Below are positions 17,366-26,232 of a DNA stretch of 64,000 nt, piece by piece. Under the pieces are notes generated by a model. The model was not told where the DNA came from, did not search any database, and worked only from the letters and a program-made list of their open reading frames with translations. Every line of letters begins with the position of its first letter. Position 1 is the stretch's first letter. The translations under genes and the position numbers were made by a program. This DNA comes from an uncultured Moraxella sp. (GTDB lineage Bacteria > Pseudomonadota > Gammaproteobacteria > Pseudomonadales > Moraxellaceae), in contig CALTTC010000002.1 of the NCBI GenBank assembly GCA_943908425.1, positions 1 to 64,000 of the forward strand, written 5' to 3'.

Positions 17366-18445
17366 GCGGATTATTTTGTGAAATAGTACGATTGATTAGG
17401 CTTGCCAAGGCATTTGCTGAGCGAGCAAAGTCAAATTGTTGAATGGCGCGATTGCTGTTTTTAGCGATGCGTAGGCGCAAACAATCATCATTTAGTAGTC
17501 TTAAAATCGCGCAGGCTTGTGCTTTGGGGTTTTGAATGGGAACAAGAAGCGCGGTTTGGTTATCCACACAAAACTCGCTATGCCCACCAATGGCGGTTGC
17601 CACGACCGCACAGCCACATTGCATTGCCTCGGCGGGGGTAAGCCCAAAGCCTTCTGTCCAGCTTGGCGCGACAAATAGCGCGCAACGATTGTACAAAGCG
17701 TTAAGCTTGGTACTACTTGGATTAAAATAAACATGCACCCACGGCAATGGCGTAAAATTTAGCTGATAGGTGGTAAAAATATGCACTTGTAATTGTGGAT
17801 AATGTTCACGGCACAAGGCAATGGTGTCCAAAGCATCTTGCATGCCCTTGGTTTTGGCGGGGTGCCCAAGTAAGGCGATGGTAAATTTATCCCTATCGGC
17901 GATGGGTTTGGTCAAAAAAACTTGTCAGATTCTAGTCCATTTGGGAGATAGTAGCTAGTGATAGCGTGCTGTTTACCGATATTGTATAGCCAACGGGAGA
18001 TGACGATATTATTAAGCCCAAGACGCCAACTGTCAAGCACTATATTGTCATCGGCGAGCCAGTTTTCAAAGCCTTGAATAAAATAAAATTTCTCCCCGCA
18101 ATGCTTAGGTAGGGCTTTAACGGCAAAGGCAGTAAAGACAAGCGTTGCAAAAATTGCCACAAAATGATGTTTGGTAATCTTAGCATAATTGTAATAATAA
18201 TGTTCGGTATAGGCAGTGGTGGTTGTGCGTTTATGGTGCAGATAGCGCAGATAATTTTGGCAATATGCCATAAAATTGCTACTACAAATTTTGCCTTGTT
18301 CGCTTGGCACGACATTATGTACATAAATAATATGGCAATCAAAGCCCATAGCGCTTAGGCGTGTGGCATAGCCTTTGATAATTTTATAACCGCCGACTGC
18401 TTTGGTGGTAAAGGTAGGCAAAACAAAAGCGATACGGTGGCGCAT
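17361..18445 (-). pseudogene. GT4-type glycosyltransferase interrupted by a frameshift at a T7 tract
   Basis: Two overlapping frames together make one GT-B glycosyltransferase of about 360 aa. The first (17912-18445, 177 aa) holds the N-lobe: RIAFVLPTFTTKAVGGYKII with the glycine-rich loop, ending SYYLPNGLESDKFF-stop. The second (17361-17915, 184 aa) holds the C-lobe: FTIALLGHPAKTKGMQDALD and the donor-binding signature APSWTEGFGLTPAEAMQCG. The break is at TTTTTTT on the coding strand (17914-17920). One extra T, or a -1 slip after UUU, restores FFLTKPI with nothing missing. It could be a phase-off gene, recoded, a fixed mutation or a homopolymer read error. The second frame could also reinitiate at the TTG at 17915. 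Confidence 0.75.
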
Positions 18446-18471
18446 AAGCTTTTCTCATCAAGATAAGCGCT

Positions 18472-18499
18472 TGTCAAGGGCAATCGCTTGTGCTATATT
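18472..18499 (+). promoter_or_regulatory. Promoter of the GT2 glycosyltransferase
   Basis: TTGTCA (18472-18477), a 16-bp spacer ending TGC, then TATATT (18494-18499), 18 bases before the ATG at 18518, in the divergent intergenic region. Confidence 0.6.
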
Positions 18500-18517
18500 A
18501 AAATATTTGGGCGCATT

Positions 18518-19399
18518 ATGGCATTGTCAGTATTGATTGTAAATTACAATACCGAAGCTTATATTGTACAACTATTACATAGTTTTTGTCAGCAGAATTT
18601 TGCGCAAGATGGCTTGGATATTATCATCGCCAATAACGTGCAAAACGACCGCTTGCACACGCTATTAACCAAAGAAGCGCTGTATCAGAAATTGCCCATT
18701 CGTCTGCTTGCAATGCCTAAAAATGTTGGTTTTGGGCGGGCGATGAATGCCGCGGCTGCCCTTGCTTACTTTGACACACTACTTATCATCAATCCTGATG
18801 TTATCTTGACTGATAATAATTATCTAACTAAGATGCTTGCTTTTATTCAAGCACAGACGACCTATGGACTCATTAGCAGTCAAGTGTTAAACGATGATGG
18901 CAAAGACAGTAGCGACCGCTATTGTTATGAATTTTTTTATAAGTTTGGCATTGAGACGGGGATTTTATGGTTTGAAGGCTCGCTACTGTTTGTACCAACG
19001 GCGCTTTTTAGGCAAGTAGGGGGCTTTGATGAGCACTTTTTTATGTATTGCGAAGATGAAGATTTGGGCTTGCGTATTAGGCAACTTGGCTTACCGCTCA
19101 TCAAAAATAACACAGTAAGCGTCTATCATAAAGGCGGTAGCAGTGAACCTGTCAAATCATACGCCTTTTATCGGCGCTGGTTTGTCTCAAAGCTTTTGTT
19201 TATGCACAAGCATTTATCAAAAGATGAATTTTTGGCATTTTTAAATAAGTATCACAAAAAATCCAAGCAACGTTACTTACGCTATCGTGTCTTGTCTTTT
19301 ATGGGCAACAACGCCAATAAAGCCTTGCAAGCTAAAGTAATGAGTGATATTTGCCAAGAAGTGCTAGATAGCTCGCCAGATTGTTTGTATTATAAATAA
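18518..19399 (+). CDS. GT2 family glycosyltransferase, possible rhamnosyltransferase
   Basis: 293 aa, GT-A fold. The N-terminal LSVLIVNYNTEAYIVQLLHS is the GT2 nucleotide-binding start. LAMPKNVGFGRAMNAA and LLIINPDVIL provide the DxD-equivalent region, and GGFDEHFFMYCEDEDLGLRI carries the catalytic ED motif. This pattern is typical of dTDP-rhamnosyltransferases (WbbL/RfbF-like), which fits the adjacent rhamnose pathway, but the acceptor is unknown. ATG 18518 was preferred to an upstream TTG that lies before the -10. It is the only plus-strand gene in the LOS locus, divergent from the broken GT4 gene, and its 3' end overlaps the convergent GT25 gene by 10 bases. Confidence 0.85.
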   Translation: MALSVLIVNYNTEAYIVQLLHSFCQQNFAQDGLDIIIANNVQNDRLHTLLTKEALYQKLPIRLLAMPKNVGFGRAMNAAAALAYFDTLLIINPDVILTDNNYLTKMLAFIQAQTTYGLISSQVLNDDGKDSSDRYCYEFFYKFGIETGILWFEGSLLFVPTALFRQVGGFDEHFFMYCEDEDLGLRIRQLGLPLIKNNTVSVYHKGGSSEPVKSYAFYRRWFVSKLLFMHKHLSKDEFLAFLNKYHKKSKQRYLRYRVLSFMGNNANKALQAKVMSDICQEVLDSSPDCLYYK

Positions 19400-20265
19400 T
19401 CCCCATAGCGTTTTTTGACATCGCTTTTGCGTGGGCTATTGCGTGATTTTTTAAAAATTCGTTGTATTTTTTGCCATTGGTTGAGCTTATAGCCTGTGTG
19501 TCGCCCGGCAATGTTTGTGTCGTTAAGGCTTTGCAGAATAAGTGGGTGTGCCAAAAACGCTTGGATTAGCTCGCCACCGGCATAACGCCATACCAAATCA
19601 ATCGGAAAAAATAAACGCTCGCTTGCCTGCAAAAAATAATGGGCGCTTTTTTTGGAGAGTAAATAGCCACTGGCAAGGGGTGGCGCAGGGTCGCATTCGC
19701 AGGCGATAATGGGGGTAGGTAGTGCCAAAAAATCAGGCGTACTGTGCAGTTTAAAGACATAGCCACGGTCTTTGCGTGCTGGATTGTGCTCTAGTTGTTG
19801 CCATTTTTTTAGCTCACCGTGCTCTTTGGCTTGTAAGCGCGTGCTAATGCCTTTTTCCAATAACTGCTGCGCTATGGCGTTGTCTGTATAATACGGCTCA
19901 AACGAGGATAAATTTAAAAAATCAAACTGCTTATAAAAACTCGGCTTGGCAAGCAGTGCCAACAGCGCTGGGTCAAGCTTGATATCGTCCTCTAATATCA
20001 AAGCGTAATCCAAATGCTCATCAAGCATCGTCTGCCATAACGCCCGATGCGATAGGGCGCAACCCACCTCGCCAATCACGGGGCGTTTTTTTTGTTCTAA
20101 AATAAAGCGTGGCACATCAAAGAGCGTTTGGCTATCCATGGATAATAAGCTACCATCAATAGCAGCAAAACGCCTAAAGGTTAAACCAAGTGTTGTTAGT
20201 TGCTCGCTGACATAAGCCAGACGGTCGGCACGTTTATCTAGATTGATTAAAAAAATAGGTAACAC
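19390..20265 (-). CDS. GT25 family LOS glycosyltransferase
   Basis: 291 aa. The N-terminal IFLINLDKRADRLAYVSEQL, RRFAAIDGS, IGEVGCALSHRALWQTMLDE and ALILEDDIKLDP match glycosyltransferase family 25 (Lob1/LgtB-type galactosyl- or glucosyltransferases of lipooligosaccharide). YLLSKKSAHYFL lies in the C-terminal half. The start is GTG, supported by AAGGAG five bases upstream. It begins 9 bases after the GT4 gene stop and is the last gene of the operon that begins at the LpxL-like gene. The sugar and linkage cannot be read from sequence. Confidence 0.85.
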   Translation of the reverse strand: MLPIFLINLDKRADRLAYVSEQLTTLGLTFRRFAAIDGSLLSMDSQTLFDVPRFILEQKKRPVIGEVGCALSHRALWQTMLDEHLDYALILEDDIKLDPALLALLAKPSFYKQFDFLNLSSFEPYYTDNAIAQQLLEKGISTRLQAKEHGELKKWQQLEHNPARKDRGYVFKLHSTPDFLALPTPIIACECDPAPPLASGYLLSKKSAHYFLQASERLFFPIDLVWRYAGGELIQAFLAHPLILQSLNDTNIAGRHTGYKLNQWQKIQRIFKKSRNSPRKSDVKKRYGDYL

Positions 20266-20274
20266 AATCGCTCC

Positions 20275-21348
20275 TTAAGGCGTTGGTTGGCTCACAAGCT
20301 GTAGGTAAGCATCGGTAGCATAATCAAGCGTAAAAACAGGCTTGATGGGCGCCAAAAAATCACTTGGCGTTTGGCATAAGGCATCAATTTTTTGGGCAAG
20401 GGCAAGGCTATTATGGGTAGGAACTAGATTGTTTGTCGGCAATATCTCGTTAGGTCCTGAGGGGCAGTCGGTGCTAATAACAGGCGTACCCAAAGCTAGG
20501 CTTTCTAAAATAACCAGCCCCAAGCCCTCAAAGTCGGAGGATAAAATCATACCATCGGCGTGCTTGATATATGGATAAGGGTTTGGGCAAAAGCCCAAAA
20601 AATGCACCTTATCGGCAATGCCAAGCGTGTAGGCGAGTGTCTCACAATCTGATTGCAACGCACCTGTACCCAGTAGGAGCAAGGGTTTTGACTGCTTGGA
20701 CTTAGCGTAGGCTTCTAGTAGGAGGCGGTGGTTTTTTTGTGCTTTAAATTTGCCAACGTGAATAAGATAGCCACTAAATTCTGGCACAAAGGCGCAAGCT
20801 TCACGAGCGATACTGGCGCTGTCAATGGGGTTGTAAATGGTGGTAATACGCTGACGGCTATCGGCAAAAAATGCCAAAAAATCCTCGCTGACCCCAAGGC
20901 TTACGCCAATACACGGCTTTTTTTGATAGATGGTGGATAGGTGCTGATGAGTTTTTTTGTCGCAATTGGCGTATTCGGCGCTCATTGTGTTGTGAATGAC
21001 AAAGTAGACGTTATTTAGCTGGCTATGACAAAGCACAAAATCCACAGGATATAGATTGGATAACACAAGGTCTGGCGTGCCAATGCGCGCTTTTATAAAG
21101 CGATCAAAGGCGCGGGACGCAATTTTACTGCGCACGCCTTTCGGGAGTATTCTATAGCGCTGATAAGCAAAATGGTGCACCTGTAACCCTGTCGGCAGTG
21201 GTAGTTCAATCTTGTCTTTAAATATCACCACGTGGACGTGATGACGAGCCTTCATTAAGCCTTGAGCAAGGGTGAGTACGAAGCGTTCAGCGCCGTTGCC
21301 TTGTAAGGTAAAGATGGCAAGGACGATGGTTTTTTGGGTTGTTTGCAT
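20275..21348 (-). CDS. GT4 family glycosyltransferase
   Basis: 357 aa, GT-B fold. The N-terminal IFTLQGNGAERFVLTLAQGL is typical of GT4 enzymes that start with a GGAE-type loop. The C-lobe has YLIHVGKFKAQKNHRLLLEA, LLLLGTGALQSDCE and the donor-site motif SSDFEGLGLVILESLALGTP (E-x7-E). Its ATG overlaps the deacetylase stop (TAATG), implying translational coupling. Probably adds a hexose to the LOS outer core. Confidence 0.88.
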   Translation of the reverse strand: MQTTQKTIVLAIFTLQGNGAERFVLTLAQGLMKARHHVHVVIFKDKIELPLPTGLQVHHFAYQRYRILPKGVRSKIASRAFDRFIKARIGTPDLVLSNLYPVDFVLCHSQLNNVYFVIHNTMSAEYANCDKKTHQHLSTIYQKKPCIGVSLGVSEDFLAFFADSRQRITTIYNPIDSASIAREACAFVPEFSGYLIHVGKFKAQKNHRLLLEAYAKSKQSKPLLLLGTGALQSDCETLAYTLGIADKVHFLGFCPNPYPYIKHADGMILSSDFEGLGLVILESLALGTPVISTDCPSGPNEILPTNNLVPTHNSLALAQKIDALCQTPSDFLAPIKPVFTLDYATDAYLQLVSQPTP

Positions 21349-22160
21349 TAGTGTGCCTTATATGCGTCTAACAGGGCCTGTTCGCTCTTACGCTTGCTTT
21401 TTCCTTTGTTATTTTCGTAATTGCTTAATAGCTTTAACAAAAAAATATGGGCATAGCAGTTATTATTGATGGTAACACGAGGCAAGCTCAATAGCCTATC
21501 TTGTTGGTAGCTGTCCGCTTGTTGCAGGGTGTCTACATCTGCCTTGCCACGATACATAGCGGTAGCGGTGCGAAAATTGAGCTGTTTTAAATAGTCAATG
21601 TGTTGCTGTGCAAACTGCCCATAAGGATAACAAAAATCGTCAATTTTAACTCCAAATAACTGCGTAAGTGTCTCTTGGCAGTCGTAAATTTGTTGCCAAG
21701 CAACATCTTTGGTGCAGTCGTTTAGATTGACGTGCGTTTTGGTGTGTGCGCCAATACTCATACCAGCATCTAGCCACTGTTTAATATCATCTTGGCTCAT
21801 TAGCCTATTTTTGGGAATATTTTTGGGGATATCCCAGCGGTTATAGTCGCCAATGTAGTCGCTGACAATAAAATTGGTGGCGGTAAAGCGGTAGCGTTGT
21901 AAAATAGGTAGTACAGCTAAATTATTGTGATAGCCATCATCGAAGGTAATGCCGACAACTTTGCCTGTTTTTTTGCCCACTAAATAAGGATATAGCTCTG
22001 CCATACTAAGCCCTGTGTAGCCTAGGCGTTTTAGACAAGCCATTTGCCAAGCGAAGCGTTTATAGGGTAAGTGCAGGCATTTGTAAGGGGTGTGCCTAGC
22101 AGGGGTTGCGATGCTGTGGTACATCAAAATGGGGATTTGGTGCAAATGGGGGGTTGGCAT
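21348..22160 (-). CDS. Polysaccharide deacetylase (NodB-type, CE4)
   Basis: 270 aa. IPILMYHSIA is followed by GITFDDGYHNNLAVLPIL (the TFDD metal/catalytic motif), SIGAHTKTHVNLNDC (the H-x3-H metal motif) and FCYPYGQF, which are the ordered CE4 motifs. It removes N-acetyl groups from a sugar. No signal peptide or TM segment is seen in the chosen product, so it may act on a cytoplasmic or membrane-face LOS intermediate. The ATG at 22160 was chosen over an upstream start because it follows the preceding stop by 5 bases. Polysaccharide deacetylase genes are also a recurrent component of Acinetobacter outer-core loci. Confidence 0.85.
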   Translation of the reverse strand: MPTPHLHQIPILMYHSIATPARHTPYKCLHLPYKRFAWQMACLKRLGYTGLSMAELYPYLVGKKTGKVVGITFDDGYHNNLAVLPILQRYRFTATNFIVSDYIGDYNRWDIPKNIPKNRLMSQDDIKQWLDAGMSIGAHTKTHVNLNDCTKDVAWQQIYDCQETLTQLFGVKIDDFCYPYGQFAQQHIDYLKQLNFRTATAMYRGKADVDTLQQADSYQQDRLLSLPRVTINNNCYAHIFLLKLLSNYENNKGKSKRKSEQALLDAYKAH

Positions 22161-22167
22161 AACAATA

Positions 22168-23133
22168 TCACACAATAGATTCAGGTTTAATAAAGCGCTT
22201 AGCAAACTGTAATAGACGTAAATGCCAAGGACGGTCAAAAGCGATTTGACTGATGGCTACAATCTGTTCATCAATATTCCCATCAGGATACGCTTGCCAA
22301 AGCTTGTCTAACTGTGCTTCAACATACGCTTTTTGTCGTCTGCGTGAATAATGGGCGACAAACGCCACGCCAAGAGCAATATCATAGTGTGCTTGCATAA
22401 CTTCATAAAAAGCAAATTGCTCCACTGTGCGAGCGCAGGTTAGCTTGCGCATAGGATACATCAAAGCTGCCACTTGCAGTAGTTGCGTGAGCATAGCAGG
22501 GGTTATGCCCATAATAAGTGAGCTGTGCATAGCGTGACTGCTGTCTAACACATAGGTATAAGTTTCTTCATTAGCACGGTAGCTGATGCGCTGACCTTGT
22601 AAGCCTTGCACATAATTGCGGTACTTTTTGTGGTGGCGAAGTACGGGCTCTTTTTTATACATCAGTACTTGGTGCGCGCCGATTTTATCATAAAGTGGCA
22701 AAGGATTTTGTAAAAAATAAGTATCGCTATCAAAAAATAATAGCCGACTTGTCGCATCAATATAGTGATAGCGCATCAAAATGGTAGTGATATAGGCAAG
22801 TCCTAAGGTTTTGATACGATAGTGGTAGTCGTCATTGCTCCATAATTGTACGGTTGCTTGATTAAGCGTTAAGTGAATAAAATTAAAGCGTGTTTGCTGG
22901 ATAAATGCTTGAAAATAAAAAGGTTTTTCAGATAAAATCACCACCAAAGGGGCAGACTCTGTTATCTGTCCAAGAAAGCTTAGGACACTAACCTTGGCGC
23001 CTTGATAATACATAGGGTCATCGCCATAGACGACATAGCACAGCACACGAGGGTAGATGGCGTGGGGGTTGGGGGTAAGCGTAGGTTTTGCCAATGTTTT
23101 TGCAAAGTCCGTTACCGTCAAATAGCTATCCAT
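22168..23133 (-). CDS. GT8-like glycosyltransferase (family uncertain)
   Basis: 321 aa. Near the N-terminus PRVLCYVVYGDDPMYYQGAK resembles the first strand of GT-A enzymes. The DxD motif is in RLLFFDSDTYFLQNPLPLYD, and further on come VEQFAFYEVMQ and HYSRRRQKAY. The layout resembles GT8 or DUF-type nucleotide-sugar transferases, but the family is not certain. The ATG at 23133 overlaps the stop of the upstream gene (TAATG). Expected role: LOS glycosylation in the cytoplasm. Confidence 0.65.
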   Translation of the reverse strand: MDSYLTVTDFAKTLAKPTLTPNPHAIYPRVLCYVVYGDDPMYYQGAKVSVLSFLGQITESAPLVVILSEKPFYFQAFIQQTRFNFIHLTLNQATVQLWSNDDYHYRIKTLGLAYITTILMRYHYIDATSRLLFFDSDTYFLQNPLPLYDKIGAHQVLMYKKEPVLRHHKKYRNYVQGLQGQRISYRANEETYTYVLDSSHAMHSSLIMGITPAMLTQLLQVAALMYPMRKLTCARTVEQFAFYEVMQAHYDIALGVAFVAHYSRRRQKAYVEAQLDKLWQAYPDGNIDEQIVAISQIAFDRPWHLRLLQFAKRFIKPESIV

Positions 23134-23888
23134 TACCACCACCTTGTACGCGCGCGGGTGTGTTGCTGTTTCAAGCGACTATAGACGGTCTCGCCTGTGT
23201 CGTTTTGGAGGCGGTCAAATATCTGTAGCACAATCTGTCCTAAGGGATGTAGCTGACAAACCTTGTCTAATCGCCAGCGCATATTACGTAAGGTGTCATC
23301 GGTGCCCACGGCAAAGGCGGACGTGCCATCAAATAATGCCAGCCGCGATTGCTGTAGGCTTGTCATCCGCGCGCTATCAGGGCGATTATGCGCACCAAAA
23401 TCCACTTGACAAAAATAATGCTCGGTTTCGCTAAGCTTTAGGGTGTTAATCAGCACCACGGCGTTTAAGAGTAAAGCTTGCACCACAGGGTCATCGTGAT
23501 GGTCAATGAAGCTGTCACAGGTGGCGATTAACCAGCGCGTGTTTAAATGCTTGAGCAAAAAATCTTGTTCAGCCGCCCATAGTTCAGCCAAAGCACGATA
23601 ATTGTTGTTTGTATCAATATCACGGCGTAATAACACAATCAAGCAGGCGTGATAATAGCATAGGCGTGGCTTGCCCACAAATTCGTGTTGTAAATCGCCA
23701 AGATGGGCATTTAAATCGTTTTTGGAACCAAAGGTATAGCTTATGGTGTCGCCATCAATATAGGCGGTCTTTAGTTCATCTAGGCTTTGCCCTGCAAATA
23801 ATTGCATGGCGCTTTTTGCGCCGACACGCCGTTTGTGGCGACTTAGCGAAAACCACTGCTCAAATTTTGATTTTTTGCGCACGCTCAT
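23133..23888 (-). CDS. Uncharacterised protein of the LOS locus
   Basis: 251 aa, no family recognised. It is basic at the N-terminus (MSVRKKSKFEQWFSLSRHKRR), with no signal peptide or TM helix. Helical segments include LCYYHACLIVLLRRDID and ALLLNAVVLINTLKL, plus LNTRWLIATCDSFIDHHDD. No DxD or GT-B loop was found. It is locked into the operon at both ends: its ATG overlaps the WaaE-like stop (ATGA) and its stop overlaps the next ATG (TAATG). That implies a role in the same pathway, perhaps as a glycosyltransferase partner or a diverged transferase. Confidence 0.75.
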   Translation of the reverse strand: MSVRKKSKFEQWFSLSRHKRRVGAKSAMQLFAGQSLDELKTAYIDGDTISYTFGSKNDLNAHLGDLQHEFVGKPRLCYYHACLIVLLRRDIDTNNNYRALAELWAAEQDFLLKHLNTRWLIATCDSFIDHHDDPVVQALLLNAVVLINTLKLSETEHYFCQVDFGAHNRPDSARMTSLQQSRLALFDGTSAFAVGTDDTLRNMRWRLDKVCQLHPLGQIVLQIFDRLQNDTGETVYSRLKQQHTRARTRWW

Positions 23889-25504
23889 CGGCTCTCCTGC
23901 TTGTTTTGCCATAACAGCAAATATTTGTTAAACGTATAAAAAGCGATGGCAACCGAGGCAACAAAACCATAGGCGCCAGCCAACAGTTGTCCACGCAGTA
24001 GATATTCACGCAAAAAAGAAAATAACGCACGCATACACGCGCCAAATAAGCTGATGTTTTTGCCCCGTTTGGTGGCATCTAGCGCCCAGTCATGGCTGTA
24101 TTGCAAGCGTTTTTTGAGATAGTGAAATAAGTTATCATTGGTATAATGCGCCTGTAAGCCTGCAAGTTTAACCAATTTGGCGTCTTGATAATCCACCGAT
24201 TCGTGCACCTCTAAATCATTATAGCCGAAGGTCTTTCGTGCATACAGACGGTGCTCCCAGTCACGATACCAGCCACGCAAATGGGTTGCCACCCCAGAAA
24301 AATAATTGACGCGCGCTAAGCTGTAGACCACATCGGTGCGCACGGGTTCATTTAAGACTGCCACAATCGCCTCGCGTAACCGTCCATCTAGCCGTTCGTC
24401 CGCATCTAACACTAAGATATAGTCGCTTGTGGCGTAATTTTGGGCGAGTTGCCGCTGTTTGCCAAAGCCTTGCCAGTGGTGATTTTCATGCCATTGTAAA
24501 TTGGGGTGGGGGTAGCTTTTGGCGATTTTTTTGGTGTCATCTGTACTGCCAGAATCCAGCAAAATAATCTCATCACAGATATCGGCAACACTATCTAGAC
24601 AATCTTTTAGCTGTTTGGCTTCGTTTTTGATAATCATAACGAGCGATAGCGTGCTTTGTTTATGATTAAGCGGTGGGGTGGTTAAGCGCGCGTTGGCAAG
24701 TTGCCCTTGTAATAACGCGTGCTTAGCACGATTGTGGGTTAAATCATAAAGACAAGCGTATTTATTAAAGGTATATTGAGTGAATAATAAGGCATAAATA
24801 AAGCCGTATTTGCCCTGCAAAAATCTACCATCAAGCAAATACTGCTTAATAAAGGCGAACATACTGTGGCTAATTATGCCAAGACAGCTGATACTTTTAC
24901 TACGTTTTTGGCGCTCGTCTGCCCACGCTTTGGCGTAATCAAGGCGTTTTTGTAACCAAAACAGTGGTGTGGGGGCGGTGTGGTGGTGCAAAAAGCCGGA
25001 TAATTGGGCAGTATTTGCTGACCCTAACAGCACCGATTCGTGCACCAGATTATCATTGTAACCAAAGGTGCTTGGGTATAAGCGCCAGTGAGCTTTAATT
25101 GCCCAATAAGGGTTATCAATGGCGTGTCCAAAAATACAATCAATGCGTTTTATGCCATACACGGTGTTATTGGGGGCGGTGTTTTTAATGTATGAGATAC
25201 TGGCGTGTAGCTGTGGGGTGATTTCTTCATCAGCGTCTAGTGCCAGTATCCAATCGCCTGTGGCGTAACTTTGGGCGAGTTGCCGTTGTTTACCAAAGCC
25301 TTGCCAATGGGTATTGACATACCATTTTGCTCCAAAACTTTGGGCGATTTGTTTGCTATTATCAGTGCTACCGCTGTCCAAAATAACAATCTCATCGGCA
25401 AGCCCATGAAGTGCTGGCAAGGAGATGGCAAGATTGCTAGCTTCGTTTTTGACAATCATTACTACCGACAGTCGGTAGGGGCTTTCATGCGTAGGCTCAT
25501 TCAT
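23885..25504 (-). CDS. Double-domain GT2 glycosyltransferase (WaaE/KdtX-like tandem)
   Basis: 539 aa made of two homologous GT2 units. Unit 1 (about residues 10-270) has LSVVMIVKNEASNLAISLPA, ILDSGSTDNSKQIAQSFGA, HWQGFGKQRQLAQSYAT and LALDADEE. Unit 2 (about 285-535) has LSLVMIIKNEAKQLKDCLDS, LLDSGSTDDTKKIAKSY, HHWQGFGKQRQLAQNYAT and LVLDADERLDGRL. Each ends with a hydrophobic KYGFIYALLFTQYTFNKY-like amphipathic segment. Both keep the DxD, so both may be active. The family (WaaE/KdtX) adds glucose to the LPS inner core; single-unit proteins are about 250-260 aa. The ATG at 25504 overlaps the previous stop (ATGA). The DNA of the two GFGKQRQLAQ regions is nearly identical, suggesting recent duplication or gene conversion. 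Confidence 0.88.
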   Translation of the reverse strand: MNEPTHESPYRLSVVMIVKNEASNLAISLPALHGLADEIVILDSGSTDNSKQIAQSFGAKWYVNTHWQGFGKQRQLAQSYATGDWILALDADEEITPQLHASISYIKNTAPNNTVYGIKRIDCIFGHAIDNPYWAIKAHWRLYPSTFGYNDNLVHESVLLGSANTAQLSGFLHHHTAPTPLFWLQKRLDYAKAWADERQKRSKSISCLGIISHSMFAFIKQYLLDGRFLQGKYGFIYALLFTQYTFNKYACLYDLTHNRAKHALLQGQLANARLTTPPLNHKQSTLSLVMIIKNEAKQLKDCLDSVADICDEIILLDSGSTDDTKKIAKSYPHPNLQWHENHHWQGFGKQRQLAQNYATSDYILVLDADERLDGRLREAIVAVLNEPVRTDVVYSLARVNYFSGVATHLRGWYRDWEHRLYARKTFGYNDLEVHESVDYQDAKLVKLAGLQAHYTNDNLFHYLKKRLQYSHDWALDATKRGKNISLFGACMRALFSFLREYLLRGQLLAGAYGFVASVAIAFYTFNKYLLLWQNKQESR

Positions 25505-26232
25505 CGCCAAGCGTCCTTTATCCATGCACTCGGCAAAACGTGGCGATACCATTTACCGCCTGTGCCAGCGATGGCGTTGTGCGGATTGATTTCACCGTGA
25601 AAGATGATAATTTTGGCGTTATCAGGTTTTTTGGGCGGTTTGATATAGGCAAGTGGAATGGGATATAAGCAGTGGTATTTAAAGCTTGCGCACCAACTGC
25701 TATCCCAGTATTCTAAGTGATGATGCTTACGTAAATAATCGGATAAGAACGCTTGTTCGTGGCGAAAATTTTGGCGAATGCTGGTAAAATTTTGTAAAAA
25801 ATAGGGCAACAAATCAGGATAAGCACCAATTTTAAAGCGATAAACGGAGCTATTGCCGACCATACGCCACGGTTTTTTCCAGTCGCGGATAATCACCACG
25901 CTGTCGCCGTGCTTGGACTTATAGTGAAAAAAACAATCAATATTGGCGACAATAACAATGTCAATATCCAAAAATAACGCCGTGCCCTGTAAGCCGTACA
26001 GGTTTTGTTTAAAAGTGGTCAGTTTTTTCCAGCCACGTTCTGGTAGATTGCTCGGTAGGTCAAGCTCCGGAATTGGTAAGCACAATATCGCCTTATCAAT
26101 GCCTGTGGGGTCATCGGTTAGGCACACCATCTGAAAAGGCAGGGTTAAATGCCGTGACACCATACTATAAAGGCGATTGACGTATTCGGCAGGGTATTTA
26201 TCGCCCCATTTCATACATAAAACATAGTTCAT
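25501..26232 (-). CDS. GT-A glycosyltransferase of the LOS locus
   Basis: 243 aa. It begins MNYVLCMKWGDKYPAEYVNR and carries ALFLDIDIVIVANIDCFF (DxD), WRMVGNSSVYRF, RHEQAFLSDYLRKHHH and a C-terminal IIFHGEINPHNA with the metal-binding His expected in GT8/GT32-like folds. The substrate is unknown. Its 5' end overlaps the acyltransferase stop by 4 bases and its 3' end overlaps the WaaE-like start by 4 bases, so it is an integral part of the LOS operon. Confidence 0.75.
   Translation of the reverse strand: MNYVLCMKWGDKYPAEYVNRLYSMVSRHLTLPFQMVCLTDDPTGIDKAILCLPIPELDLPSNLPERGWKKLTTFKQNLYGLQGTALFLDIDIVIVANIDCFFHYKSKHGDSVVIIRDWKKPWRMVGNSSVYRFKIGAYPDLLPYFLQNFTSIRQNFRHEQAFLSDYLRKHHHLEYWDSSWCASFKYHCLYPIPLAYIKPPKKPDNAKIIIFHGEINPHNAIAGTGGKWYRHVLPSAWIKDAWR

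Noticed and set aside
17912..17923. A classical X-XXY-YYZ programmed -1 frameshift in the broken glycosyltransferase
   Set aside because: The zero-frame context is AAG TTT TTT TGA, so the heptamer starts with G and tandem slippage would mispair. Single P-site slippage or homopolymer length change explains it equally well, so no programmed signal is claimed.
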